Assembly (NCBI RefSeq): GCF_035818615.1
Contig: NZ_JAYKZY010000002.1
Location: forward strand, 3,412,501-3,476,500
Direction of reading: 5' to 3'
From: Sphingobium sp. CR2-8
GTDB taxonomy: Bacteria; Pseudomonadota; Alphaproteobacteria; Sphingomonadales; Sphingomonadaceae
DNA: 64,000 nt
A program made the translations under genes and the position numbers. The notes under the pieces were generated by a model. It did not search any database, was not told where the DNA came from, and was given only the letters and a program-made list of their open reading frames with translations. This document shows positions 54,995 through 63,217 of this stretch, in pieces. Numbering within the stretch: position 1 is the stretch's first letter; each line of letters opens with the position of its first letter.

Positions 54995-55419
54995 AACACT
55001 TCTGGGAAAAACCGCTCGACAAGCTGGACAAGGCCGAATGGGAAGCCTTGTGCGACGGGTGCGGCAAATGCTGCCTGCACAAGGCCGAGGATGAGGATAC
55101 GGGGCACATCTACCCGACCAATGTCTGCTGCAAGCTGCTCGACCGCCACAGCGGGCAATGCACCAATTACAAGGACCGGCGCAAATTCGTGCCCGACTGC
55201 GTGCGGCTGACCCCGGCCAAGGTGAAGCAGATCAGCTGGTTGCCCCGCACCTGCGCCTATCGATTGCGCGAAGAGGGGCTGCCCTTGCCCGACTGGCATT
55301 ATCTGGTCTGTGGCGATCGGGAGGCGGTGCATCGCGCGCAGGAATTGGTGCGCGGCTGGACCGTGGCGGAAGCCGACGCCGGGGACTGGGAACATCATCT
55401 TGTCGACCGCGAAATCTGA
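54982..55419 (+). CDS. YcgN-family cysteine-cluster protein (UPF0260)
   Basis: 145 residues. LCDGCGKCCLHKAEDED, VCCKLLDRHSGQCTNY and PDCVRLTP place eight cysteines in the pattern of zinc/iron-sulfur-chelating UPF0260 proteins. The function is unknown. The start at 54982 overlaps the Sco stop; GTG at 54991 is an option. Coupled to the next gene by overlap. Confidence 0.85.
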   Translation: MGQVKHFWEKPLDKLDKAEWEALCDGCGKCCLHKAEDEDTGHIYPTNVCCKLLDRHSGQCTNYKDRRKFVPDCVRLTPAKVKQISWLPRTCAYRLREEGLPLPDWHYLVCGDREAVHRAQELVRGWTVAEADAGDWEHHLVDREI

Positions 55420-56116
55420 TCCGCATGCCACGATCCTGATCGACGGCGTGGCGATGCCGGTGCTGGTGCGCCGGTCGGCACGGGCGCGGGCCTATCGATT
55501 GACGATCGACAGCGCGCGGGGGGCATTGCGCCTGTCACTGCCGACCCGCGCGAACCTGAAGAAGGCGCTGGGATGGGCGCAGGATCATGAAGGCTGGGTC
55601 CGGGCGCAGATGGCGAAGCAGCCTGCCATCACGCTGTTGGAGCATGGAGCGGCGTTCCCGCTGGAGGGGCGCGAGGTCATAATAGAATGGGTCGAGGGGG
55701 CGACGCGCACCATTCGATTGGAGGGCGACCGACTGTTGCTGGGCGGCGCGGCGGAATCGGTGGGCGCGCGGGTGCAGCGCTGGTTGATTATGCGGGCGCG
55801 GGCGGTGCTGGAGACGGAGAGCCAGGAGCTGGCGCGCGAACATGGCCTGATCGTCGCGTCGGTGGGTGTGGGAGACACCCGCAGCCGCTGGGGCAGTTGC
55901 GCGTCGTCGGGCGCGATCCGCTATAGCTGGCGGCTGATCCTGTGCCCGCCGGAGGTGCGCCGCGCGACGGTGGCGCATGAGCTGGCGCATCTGCTGCACA
56001 TGGATCACAGCCCGGCCTTTCATGCCGCGCACAAGCGGATATATGGCGCGGACCCCCGCCCCGCGCGCGAATGGCTGCGGGCGCATGGCGCGGGCCTGCA
56101 CCGCTATCGGGCGTAA
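55400..56116 (+). CDS. YgjP/SprT-like zinc metallopeptidase (DUF45, M48-like)
   Basis: 238 residues from TTG 55400; ATG 55454 is the next option. RSRWGSCASSGAIRYSWRLI and RRATVAHELAHLLHMDHSPA, then FHAAHKRIYG, give the HExxH zinc motif with a distal His, typical of the YgjP family. The role is not settled. It follows the YcgN-like gene with a 20-base overlap. Confidence 0.88.
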   Translation: MSTAKSDPHATILIDGVAMPVLVRRSARARAYRLTIDSARGALRLSLPTRANLKKALGWAQDHEGWVRAQMAKQPAITLLEHGAAFPLEGREVIIEWVEGATRTIRLEGDRLLLGGAAESVGARVQRWLIMRARAVLETESQELAREHGLIVASVGVGDTRSRWGSCASSGAIRYSWRLILCPPEVRRATVAHELAHLLHMDHSPAFHAAHKRIYGADPRPAREWLRAHGAGLHRYRA

Positions 56117-56120
56117 GGAC

Positions 56121-56381
56121 GTGGCGCGCAGGAAACGCTATCTGACCGCCACCATGGCGGACGGCTATGTGAAGACGATCGGGCCGACCGCCGATCCCTT
56201 CACCCATTATTGGCGGATCGTCGCGGTGCTGGACAATGGCAAGACCGAGGTTTTCTGGGGCCATACGCGCTCGCTGGCCGAGGCGAAGAAATTGCGCGGT
56301 GCGGCGGGAGATGGCGCAAAGATGCGGGGCTGGAAACGCTATGATTTCGAAATAGCGGAATTGGTGGAGATGTCAGTTTAG
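56121..56381 (+). CDS. small conserved hypothetical protein
   Basis: 86 residues from GTG 56121, directly after the metallopeptidase stop. It is rich in basic and aromatic residues: RKRYLTATMADGYVKTIGP, FTHYWRIVAV, KTEVFWGHTRSLAEAKKL, MRGWKRYDFEIAEL. No known motif; the alternating strands suggest a small beta fold. I recall similar short genes in sphingomonads, but not a function. Confidence 0.65.
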   Translation: MARRKRYLTATMADGYVKTIGPTADPFTHYWRIVAVLDNGKTEVFWGHTRSLAEAKKLRGAAGDGAKMRGWKRYDFEIAELVEMSV

Positions 56382-56406
56382 GCCGCTTCGCAACTTTCGA
56401 TCTCTT

Positions 56407-56524
56407 CCGTTCGTCCTGAGTAGCTATTGAGCGAAGTCGAAATGGCATATCGAGGGATCGCGTGCTGCGCTGGGTGCTTCGATACGGGCCTTCGGCAAGC
56501 TCAGTCCCTACTCAGCACGAACGG
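56407..56524. repeat. dispersed palindromic (REP-like) element
   Basis: CCGTTCGTCCTGAGTAG (56407-56423) is matched by CTACTCAGCACGAACGG (56508-56524), 16 of 17 paired, with inner GAGCGAAGTCGAA and CTTCGATACGG arms. The 'TTCGTCCTGAG' palindromes are frequent intergenic repeats in sphingomonad genomes. It lies between convergent genes. Confidence 0.75.
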
Positions 56525-56547
56525 TTGAATTGGACTGAAAAAATAGT

Positions 56548-57375
56548 CTACCCCCGATGCGGCCAGGCGCCGGTCTCATCCCCGGCACAATCATGCGCCG
56601 CGTCGTGCGGATGGGGCAGGCCACAGGCGCGGCAGGTGGTGTAGTCGCCAGGCTTGAGGCCATGGCCCACCGTCACCCGCTCGTCAAAGACATAGCAATC
56701 GCCCTGCCAGCGGCTCTCGGCTTGCGGCATTTCCTCCAGATAGCGCAGGATGCCCCCCTTGAGGTGATAGACCTCGTCGAAGCCCCGCGCCTTCACCAGC
56801 GCGGTCGATTTTTCGCAGCGTATGCCGCCGGTGCAGAACATCGCGATCTTGGGGCTACGACCCTGCGCCTTGAGGTCGGCGGCGAAGGCGTCGAACCAGG
56901 CTGGAAATTCGCGGAAAGACCGGGTTTCCGGGTCTATCGCGCCTTCGAACGTGCCCACCGCAACCTCATAGGCGTTGCGCGTGTCGATGACGACGGTGTC
57001 GGGATCGGCTATCAGCGCATTCCAGTCGACCGGGTCCAGATGCGTGCCCGCCTGAGTGGCCGGATCGAGGTCGCCCACGCCCAGCGTCACGATCTCCGCC
57101 TTCACCTTCACCTTCATCCGGGCAAAGGGGGCGTCCTGCGCGCCGGAATATTTGACATCCACGTCGGCGCAGCCCGGCAGCGCGCGGATATGCACGACCA
57201 GAGCGGCAATCGCGTCCGCGCTGCCCGCGACGGTGCCGTTGATCCCCTCCCCCGCCAGGATCAGCGTGCCGCATGTGTCCAGCGTGGCGCAGAGCGCGCG
57301 CAGGTCGGCGGCGACCGCGGCCGGATCGGGAAAGCGGGCGAAACAATAGAGGGCGGCGACGGTGTAAGCAGACAT
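56548..57375 (-). CDS. trhO: tRNA uridine(34) hydroxylase, rhodanese family
   Basis: 275 residues. An N-terminal acylphosphatase-like domain (AALYCFARFPDP, GTLILAGEGINGTVAG) and KVKVKAEIVTLGV are followed by a rhodanese domain with VIDTRNAYE and the active loop MFCTGGIRCEKSTAL (Cys). C-terminal cysteines (TCRACGLPHPHD) complete the TrhO/YceA layout. It makes ho5U34 in tRNA with oxygen. Confidence 0.92.
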   Translation of the reverse strand: MSAYTVAALYCFARFPDPAAVAADLRALCATLDTCGTLILAGEGINGTVAGSADAIAALVVHIRALPGCADVDVKYSGAQDAPFARMKVKVKAEIVTLGVGDLDPATQAGTHLDPVDWNALIADPDTVVIDTRNAYEVAVGTFEGAIDPETRSFREFPAWFDAFAADLKAQGRSPKIAMFCTGGIRCEKSTALVKARGFDEVYHLKGGILRYLEEMPQAESRWQGDCYVFDERVTVGHGLKPGDYTTCRACGLPHPHDAAHDCAGDETGAWPHRG

Positions 57376-57441
57376 GGCAAGCGCCTATAGGCCTTTGCGC
57401 CCCCTCTTGAAAGCGGCGGCGTAGAGGCGCATAGGCGGGGC

Positions 57442-58101
57442 ATGGTTCCCCTTTCGTTCGCAGGTCATGCCTTTATGGCGCTGCCCGAAGCCGCGCTTTA
57501 CTGGCCGGCGCAGCGGGCGCTGCTGGTCGCCGACCTGCATTTCGAAAAGGCGAGCTGGTTTGCGCGCTTCGGCCAGTTTCTGCCGCCTCATGATAGCGAG
57601 GCGACACTGGACGTGATCGAGGCGCTGGTGGACCGTACCGGCGCGGAGGCGGTCTGGTCGCTTGGCGACAGTTTCCATGACGCCGATGGGGCTGCGCGGC
57701 TGGACCCTCGCGCCCGCGATCGGCTCCATGCGCTGACGCAGCGGGTGGAGTGGACCTGGATCACGGGCAATCATGACGTCGGTGTTATGGCCATGCCGGG
57801 TGGTCGCCGGGTGACGGAAGCGCAGGTCGAGGGCATCTGGCTGCGGCATGAGGCGGCAGCGGACGACCCGCGTCCCGAAATCTCCGGCCATTTCCATCCC
57901 AAGCTGCGCCTGTCGCTACGCGGTCGGCATGTGTCGCGGCGCTGCTTCGTGGGATCGGCGACGAAGCTGATCATGCCCGCGCTCGGCGCGCTGACCGGGG
58001 GGCTGGATGCGGGGCATGGCGAGATTCGCCGGGCGGTGGGGCCGGGCGCGGCCGCTTTGGTGCCGGTCGCCGACCGACTTCTGCGCTTTCCCTTATCGTA
58101 A
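57442..58101 (+). CDS. pdeM: ligase-associated metallophosphoesterase
   Basis: 219 residues. Calcineurin-like motifs: LLVADLHFEKASWF (DxH), WSLGDSFHD (GD), WITGNHDVG (GNHD) and ISGHFHPKL (GHxH). This is the PdeM family, often next to a DNA ligase and helicase for a repair system; those partners are not adjacent here. Divergent from trhO. Confidence 0.88.
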   Translation: MVPLSFAGHAFMALPEAALYWPAQRALLVADLHFEKASWFARFGQFLPPHDSEATLDVIEALVDRTGAEAVWSLGDSFHDADGAARLDPRARDRLHALTQRVEWTWITGNHDVGVMAMPGGRRVTEAQVEGIWLRHEAAADDPRPEISGHFHPKLRLSLRGRHVSRRCFVGSATKLIMPALGALTGGLDAGHGEIRRAVGPGAAALVPVADRLLRFPLS

Positions 58102-58271
58102 GGCGACGTTACGGAAAGCAGATGTTAAGCTGTTGCCGATAGGCAACAGGACATGATCATTCTGCGCGGCACCCCATTAAAAATCCCGGAAAAGCTAGGC
58201 TCTCTTGCCTTCGCCCTGCTGTGTCAGCATAATCACCCCCATTCCCGACGCGGCGAAAAGTCGCGCAGGCC

Positions 58272-58281
58272 AGGAGAGGAT
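58272..58281 (+). promoter_or_regulatory. ribosome-binding region of the TonB-dependent receptor, possible small-RNA target
   Basis: AGGAGAGGAT, 9 bases before the ATG, is the exact reverse complement of the small-RNA stretch ATCCTCTCCT found in both copies (minus strand at 34054-34045 and 40729-40720). Confidence 0.5.
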
Positions 58282-58290
58282 AGACCAATC

Positions 58291-61116
58291 ATGACAGACA
58301 AGAGTCTTTGGACATCTGCCGCCATCGCTGCATTGGTCCTGGGTGCGTCCACCGCGCAGGCGCAGGAAGATGCGACGCCCCAGCCCGTCGTCGAGGATGG
58401 CAATGCGAACATCATCGTCACCGCCACCCGCCGCGCCAGCCCCCTGTCCGACGTGCCGATCGCGGTATCGGCCGTGGGCGCGGCCGCGATGCAGAATAGC
58501 GGCGCGAGCGACATCCGCACCCTCAACCAGCTAGCCCCTTCGCTGCTTGTGTCCTCCACCGGGTCCGAAGCCAATGCGTCGGCCCGTATTCGCGGCATCG
58601 GCACGGTCGGCGACAATCCTGGGCTGGAAAGCTCGGTCGCGGTGTTCATCGACGGCGTCTATCGCTCGCGCACCGGTGCGGGCCTCAACGAACTGGGCGA
58701 GATCGAGCGGGTGGAGGTGCTGCGCGGGCCGCAGGGCACGCTGTTCGGCCGCAATGCGTCGGCTGGCCTTATCAACATCATCAGCAAGGCGCCGGAGAAC
58801 ACATTCCACCTCAAGACCGAGGCGACATACGGCAATTATGATTACTGGCGTCTGTCGGGCCGTATCACGGGGCCGATCGCCGATGGCGTCGCGCTCAGCC
58901 TGGACGGTGTCTGGAGCAAGCGCGACGGTTTCTACAAGCTGGTCGACGGTGCGGGCAACAAGGTTGGTGATACCAACGATCGCAACCGCTATTTCCTGCG
59001 CGGTCAGGCATTAATCGAGCCCAACGACGCGCTGTCGATCCGCCTGATCGGCGATTATACCAATCGCGACGAAAGCTGCTGCGGCGCGGCCTATATCGAA
59101 TCGCGCGAACGGCGTCCGGCGGGCAATGGCTATGACACTGCTCCTTTCAACCGCATCGCGGCGATCCTGGCGGGCCAGGGCAGCATGATCCCTACCGACC
59201 CCTATGATCGCGAACTGCATGTCACGCCGGGCCGCGAATATGTCAGCAAGCTCAAGGATTGGGGCGTATCGGGCGAGATCAACTATGATTTCGGCGGGGC
59301 GAAGCTGACCAGCATCACCGCCTACCGCGATTACAAGTCCCGCGATTATGGCGATTACGACTATAATCGCGCCGACCTGCTCTATCGCGATCCCAACACC
59401 TATCGCCAGTTCAAGACCTTCACCCAGGAATTGCGGCTGCAGGGATCGGCCTTCGCGGACAAGCTCGACTGGCTGGTCGGCGGCTATTACGCCAATGAAC
59501 GGCTGACCTTGCAGGACAATATCCGCTTCGGCGCGGATTATGGCCGGTTCGCGGCCTGCCGCCTGATGGCGGGCGCGGGTTTGAACAGTAATTTCACTGC
59601 GGAGCAACTGGCGGCCTGCGGCAGCGGCCTTGCCACCCAGCCGCTCATCACGGGCACGCAGGCGCAGTTGAATGCGGGACTGGCGCCCGCGATCCGCGCC
59701 AGCCTGATCGCGCAGGGCGTCCCCGCCGCGCAGGCGACGGCGATTGCAGCCGCGCAGGCGGGAGCGATCTCGACTGGCCTCGGTAACGGCCTCCGCGCCT
59801 TGGCGGCGATCCCGTCAGGGACGGGCGACGTCGCCTCGCTCTATCGGCAGAAGAGTGAGAATTGGGCGCTGTTCACGCATAATATCGTCCACATCACCAA
59901 CCGGCTCGATCTGACCTTGGGCCTGCGCTACACCCATGAAAGCAAGCGCTTCTCGTCCGACTTCAACAACAATAACGCGACCTGCGCGGCGTTGCAGGCG
60001 TCGGGCCTGCCGGGCATCGCCACCAATCCGGCGCTGGGCAGCGCATCGGCGCTGGCAGGCGGCATCCTGACTTTAGGGTGCCTGGGCAATGGATCGACAA
60101 GCCTCAACGCGCTCGACCTGAACGACAGGATCAGTGACGGCGAATTTTCCGGCACGGCGGTGCTGTCCTGGAAGCCGATCGACCCGCTGCTGCTTTATGG
60201 CAGCTATTCCAAGGGCTATAAGGCGGGCGGCTTCAACCTCGACCGCTTCCAATTGGGATCGACGGGCCTGAACGCCGTGCCCGCCGTGTTCGCGCCGCGC
60301 ACCAATGCCGATGTCACCAGCCTGCGCTTCGCTGCGGAAAAGGTCGACAGTTTCGAAGTCGGCCTGAAATTCGTGCAGCCCAAATGGAGCGTGAACGTCG
60401 CCGCCTTCCGCCAGGAGTTCAAGAATTTCCAGCTGAACACCTTCAACGGCACCAGCTTCGTTGTGCAGAATATCAATGGATGCGACGGCGCCCTGTCGGC
60501 GGCGCGCACCTGCGCCAGCGACGATGTAGGGCCGGGCCTGATCAGCCAGGGCGTGGAACTGGAAGCGTCGGTCAGTCCCGCGCGCAACTTCCGCGTGTCG
60601 GGCGGCGCGACCTATGCGCGTGCGAAGTTCGCCAATCGTTTGGTCGGCAGCGGCAATGGTGCCGTGCCACTGGACCCTGCCCTGTCCATGCTGCCCGGCG
60701 CGATCAACAGCAACGCGCCGCAGATCGTCACGACCGCCAGCATGGCCTGGACGCCGGACCTCGGATCGTCGGGCCTTTCGGCGCTCTTCTACGTCGACGG
60801 GCGCATGACCAGCGATTTCAACACCGGGTCGGACCTGTTCCCCGAAAAGCGGCAGGACGGCTTTGCGGTGGTGAATGCGCGCGTGGGCCTGCGCGGGCCA
60901 AGCCAGCGCTGGTCGGTGGAATTCTGGGGCCAGAATATCTTCAACCAGAATTATACCCAGGTCGCCTTCTCCAGCCCGCTTCAGTCGAGCAGTCCCGACA
61001 CGTCGAGCACGGGCCAGTTTGGCGTCAATCCGCGTGCGGTCATGGCGAACCAGCTGATCTCCGCCTATCTCGCCGAACCGCGCACCTATGGCATCACTTT
61101 GCGCGGGAGTTTCTGA
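58291..61116 (+). CDS. TonB-dependent outer-membrane receptor
   Basis: 941 residues from ATG 58291, chosen for the AGGAGAGGAT site and the signal peptide (cleavage after STAQA). The TonB box region reads IIVTATRRASPLSDVPIAVS, then the plug with RIRGIGTVG and VEVLRGPQGTLFGRNASAG. A 22-strand barrel follows, ending in a C-terminal Phe (GITLRGSF). An Ala/Gln-rich loop (about residues 460-500) is unusual. The ligand is unknown; the fecA-like regulator pair is absent. Confidence 0.93.
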   Translation: MTDKSLWTSAAIAALVLGASTAQAQEDATPQPVVEDGNANIIVTATRRASPLSDVPIAVSAVGAAAMQNSGASDIRTLNQLAPSLLVSSTGSEANASARIRGIGTVGDNPGLESSVAVFIDGVYRSRTGAGLNELGEIERVEVLRGPQGTLFGRNASAGLINIISKAPENTFHLKTEATYGNYDYWRLSGRITGPIADGVALSLDGVWSKRDGFYKLVDGAGNKVGDTNDRNRYFLRGQALIEPNDALSIRLIGDYTNRDESCCGAAYIESRERRPAGNGYDTAPFNRIAAILAGQGSMIPTDPYDRELHVTPGREYVSKLKDWGVSGEINYDFGGAKLTSITAYRDYKSRDYGDYDYNRADLLYRDPNTYRQFKTFTQELRLQGSAFADKLDWLVGGYYANERLTLQDNIRFGADYGRFAACRLMAGAGLNSNFTAEQLAACGSGLATQPLITGTQAQLNAGLAPAIRASLIAQGVPAAQATAIAAAQAGAISTGLGNGLRALAAIPSGTGDVASLYRQKSENWALFTHNIVHITNRLDLTLGLRYTHESKRFSSDFNNNNATCAALQASGLPGIATNPALGSASALAGGILTLGCLGNGSTSLNALDLNDRISDGEFSGTAVLSWKPIDPLLLYGSYSKGYKAGGFNLDRFQLGSTGLNAVPAVFAPRTNADVTSLRFAAEKVDSFEVGLKFVQPKWSVNVAAFRQEFKNFQLNTFNGTSFVVQNINGCDGALSAARTCASDDVGPGLISQGVELEASVSPARNFRVSGGATYARAKFANRLVGSGNGAVPLDPALSMLPGAINSNAPQIVTTASMAWTPDLGSSGLSALFYVDGRMTSDFNTGSDLFPEKRQDGFAVVNARVGLRGPSQRWSVEFWGQNIFNQNYTQVAFSSPLQSSSPDTSSTGQFGVNPRAVMANQLISAYLAEPRTYGITLRGSF

Positions 61117-61831
61117 GCATCCCTCTCCCGCTCGCCGGAACGGGGCGAGCGGGGGATGGTCTTTGTCCGAACAGCGCCGTGCCGACGCGGATGTCGGTCG
61201 CGCCCAGCATGATCGCCGTCTCATAATCGCCCGACATGCCCATCGACAGGCGGTCCAGCCCCTCTTCCCGCGCCATCTTCGCCAACAGCGCGAAGAACGG
61301 CGCGGCTTCGATATCGGCGGGCGGCACGCACATCAGGCCAGCCACGGGAATGTCCGCGGCACGCGCGGCGGCGATCAGCGCGGGGGTGTCGGCGATGGAG
61401 CAACCGCCCTTCTGATCCTCCGCCCCGATGTTCACTTGAATGAAACAGGGGACGCGCTTGTCCGCCGCGTCCATCGCCTTGGCCAGCGCGGTCAGCAGCG
61501 AAGGACGGTCCAGGCTGTGGATGACATCGAACAGCGCCACGGCATCGGCCGCCTTGTTGGATTGAAGCTGGCCGACCAGATGCAGTGCGATGCCGGAGAA
61601 TTCTTCGCGCAACGCGGGCCATTTCTCCTGTGTTTCCTGGACGCGATTTTCGCCGAATGCGCGCTGCCCGGCATGCAGAAGCGGCCGGATTGTGTCGGCG
61701 TCGTGCGTCTTCGACACGGCGATCAGATTGATCGCGTCGGCGCTGCGATCCGTCAGGCGGGCGGCGCGGCCGATGCTGTCGCGCAGAGTGGCTAGGCGGT
61801 CGGTCGCTTCCATAAGGCTGTCTGTCATCAT
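61094..61831 (-). CDS. YggS-type PLP homeostasis protein
   Basis: 245 residues. INLIAVSKTHD (PLP Lys), FGENRVQE, LHLVGQLQSNK and LSMGMSGDYETAI, then GATDIRVGTALFG, are the PLPBP signatures. The last about 20 residues (after FGQ) are extra, Arg/Pro-rich, and encoded by a hairpin beyond the receptor stop. It overlaps the receptor gene end by 23 bases. Confidence 0.9.
   Translation of the reverse strand: MMTDSLMEATDRLATLRDSIGRAARLTDRSADAINLIAVSKTHDADTIRPLLHAGQRAFGENRVQETQEKWPALREEFSGIALHLVGQLQSNKAADAVALFDVIHSLDRPSLLTALAKAMDAADKRVPCFIQVNIGAEDQKGGCSIADTPALIAAARAADIPVAGLMCVPPADIEAAPFFALLAKMAREEGLDRLSMGMSGDYETAIMLGATDIRVGTALFGQRPSPARPVPASGRGMLRNSRAK
61127..61153. terminator. hairpin after the TonB-receptor gene, inside the YggS 3' end
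   Basis: CCCGCTCGCC (61127-61136) pairs with GGCGAGCGGG (61144-61153). No T-tract follows, so intrinsic termination would be weak. Confidence 0.4.
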
Positions 61832-61848
61832 GCGCGCTGCTATAGGCG

Positions 61849-62421
61849 ATGGCTATGCGCAATCGCCACCGCAAAAAAAGCTTCATTCCCCTGCCCGCCC
61901 TCTGGCTGATGACCGACGAGCGGGTCGAGGCTGCGGCGCTGCTGGCGGCAGCAGCGCGCCTTCCCAAAGGGCATGGCGGGATCGTCTTCCGCCATTATCG
62001 CACCGAACCCGCGGCGCGGCGAGCGTTGTTTGAGGCACTGCGGGCGATCGCACGGCGACGGCGACTGATTTTGCTGCTCGCAGGATCCGCGCGCGAGGGG
62101 GCGGCGTGGCGGGCCGACGGCGTGCATGGGCGTGATATGCGCGGGTCGACCCGCCCGATGCTGCGCAGCCGGGCCGTGCATGATACGCAAGAAGCGGTCG
62201 CGGCGCGGCGCGTGCGGGCCGATCTCTGCTTCGTATCTCCGCTGTTCCCGACACGATCGCATCCGGGTGCGGGCGCTCTGGGGCGCGTGCGCTTCGCGGC
62301 GCTGGCACGTCAGGTCAAGGCACCGGTCATGGCGTTGGGCGGGGTGCGTCAGGCGCACCGCATGATGCTAGACAGGCTAGGCGCGGATGGTTGGGCGGCG
62401 ATCGACGGATTGACGCTTTAA
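61849..62421 (+). CDS. thiamine-phosphate synthase-like (TenI/ThiE) protein
   Basis: 190 residues. PALWLMTDERV, GIVFRHYRTEP and HDTQEAVAARRVRADLCFVS, then PLFPTRSHPGAGALG and VMALGGV, follow the ThiE barrel order (VSPIFPT-S, GGI). Several ThiE catalytic residues are replaced and it is shorter than usual, so it may be a TenI-like relative without synthase activity. Divergent from yggS (17-base gap). Confidence 0.75.
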   Translation: MAMRNRHRKKSFIPLPALWLMTDERVEAAALLAAAARLPKGHGGIVFRHYRTEPAARRALFEALRAIARRRRLILLLAGSAREGAAWRADGVHGRDMRGSTRPMLRSRAVHDTQEAVAARRVRADLCFVSPLFPTRSHPGAGALGRVRFAALARQVKAPVMALGGVRQAHRMMLDRLGADGWAAIDGLTL

Positions 62422-62441
62422 CCCAGCATGGGACTTCGAAA

Positions 62442-63119
62442 TCAGGTCCAGTCCACGCGCGTCCAGCCCCGTTCCGCCGCCAGCTTCGCCAGCGGCTTGT
62501 GCGGGTTGGAGGCGAAGGGGATGTCGGCGAATTCCAGCATCGGCGCGTCCGACACATGATCGGAATAGGCGCGGATATGCGCCTGGCTCCGGTCGATGGC
62601 TTCTGCCGCCATCCACGCCTTGATCATGCGCAGCTTGCCGGTGTCGTAGCAATTTTCCCCGGCGATCTTCGCGCGGACATAGCGTAGATCCTGGCTCAGA
62701 TGGTCCGTCGCGATCACTGCGTCGAAGCCCAGCCGCCGTGCGATCGGCTCGACATAGAGGCGGTAGGAGGCTGTCGCCAGCACCAGCGTATAGCCGTCCG
62801 CCCGGTCGCGCGCGATCTGCGCCACGGCGCCCGCGCGCAGATTTGCCGCGATCACCCGGTCGGCATAGCTTTCGACATGCGGCATCAATTTCGCGCGTTC
62901 GACGTTGAAGCCGATCATCAGCGCCTGATTGACTTCCTTCAGCCGCTGGCGCGTGACGAGTTTAAGAACATAGGCCAGCATCAGCAGGATGACGCAGGGG
63001 AAAAGGACCAGCCGCCATGGCGCCATCCGCCGCGCCACATGGATGAGAAAGCCGGTATAGGTGCCGCTGAACGTCACCGTACGGTCCATGTCGTAGATCG
63101 CAAGCCGGTGGGTCGTCAT
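62442..63119 (-). CDS. HAD-IB family phosphatase
   Basis: 225 residues. The HAD motif I is IYDMDRTVTFSGTY (nucleophile Asp), motif II LVLATASYRLYV, Lys in GENCYDTGKL and motif IV AYSDHVSDAPML. A hydrophobic segment (LVLFPCVILLMLAYVL) in the cap suggests membrane contact, as in SerB-like or phospholipid-directed HAD-IB enzymes. The substrate is unknown. Confidence 0.87.
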   Translation of the reverse strand: MTTHRLAIYDMDRTVTFSGTYTGFLIHVARRMAPWRLVLFPCVILLMLAYVLKLVTRQRLKEVNQALMIGFNVERAKLMPHVESYADRVIAANLRAGAVAQIARDRADGYTLVLATASYRLYVEPIARRLGFDAVIATDHLSQDLRYVRAKIAGENCYDTGKLRMIKAWMAAEAIDRSQAHIRAYSDHVSDAPMLEFADIPFASNPHKPLAKLAAERGWTRVDWT

Positions 63120-63217
63120 ACCGTGTCCGAAACTTTTCCCGTTGCCCTTCGTTCTGGCTTGCGGATGGGCCGTTTCGGCTTGCCGTGCAACTGATAATGG
63201 ATCACTAATCCCATCCC

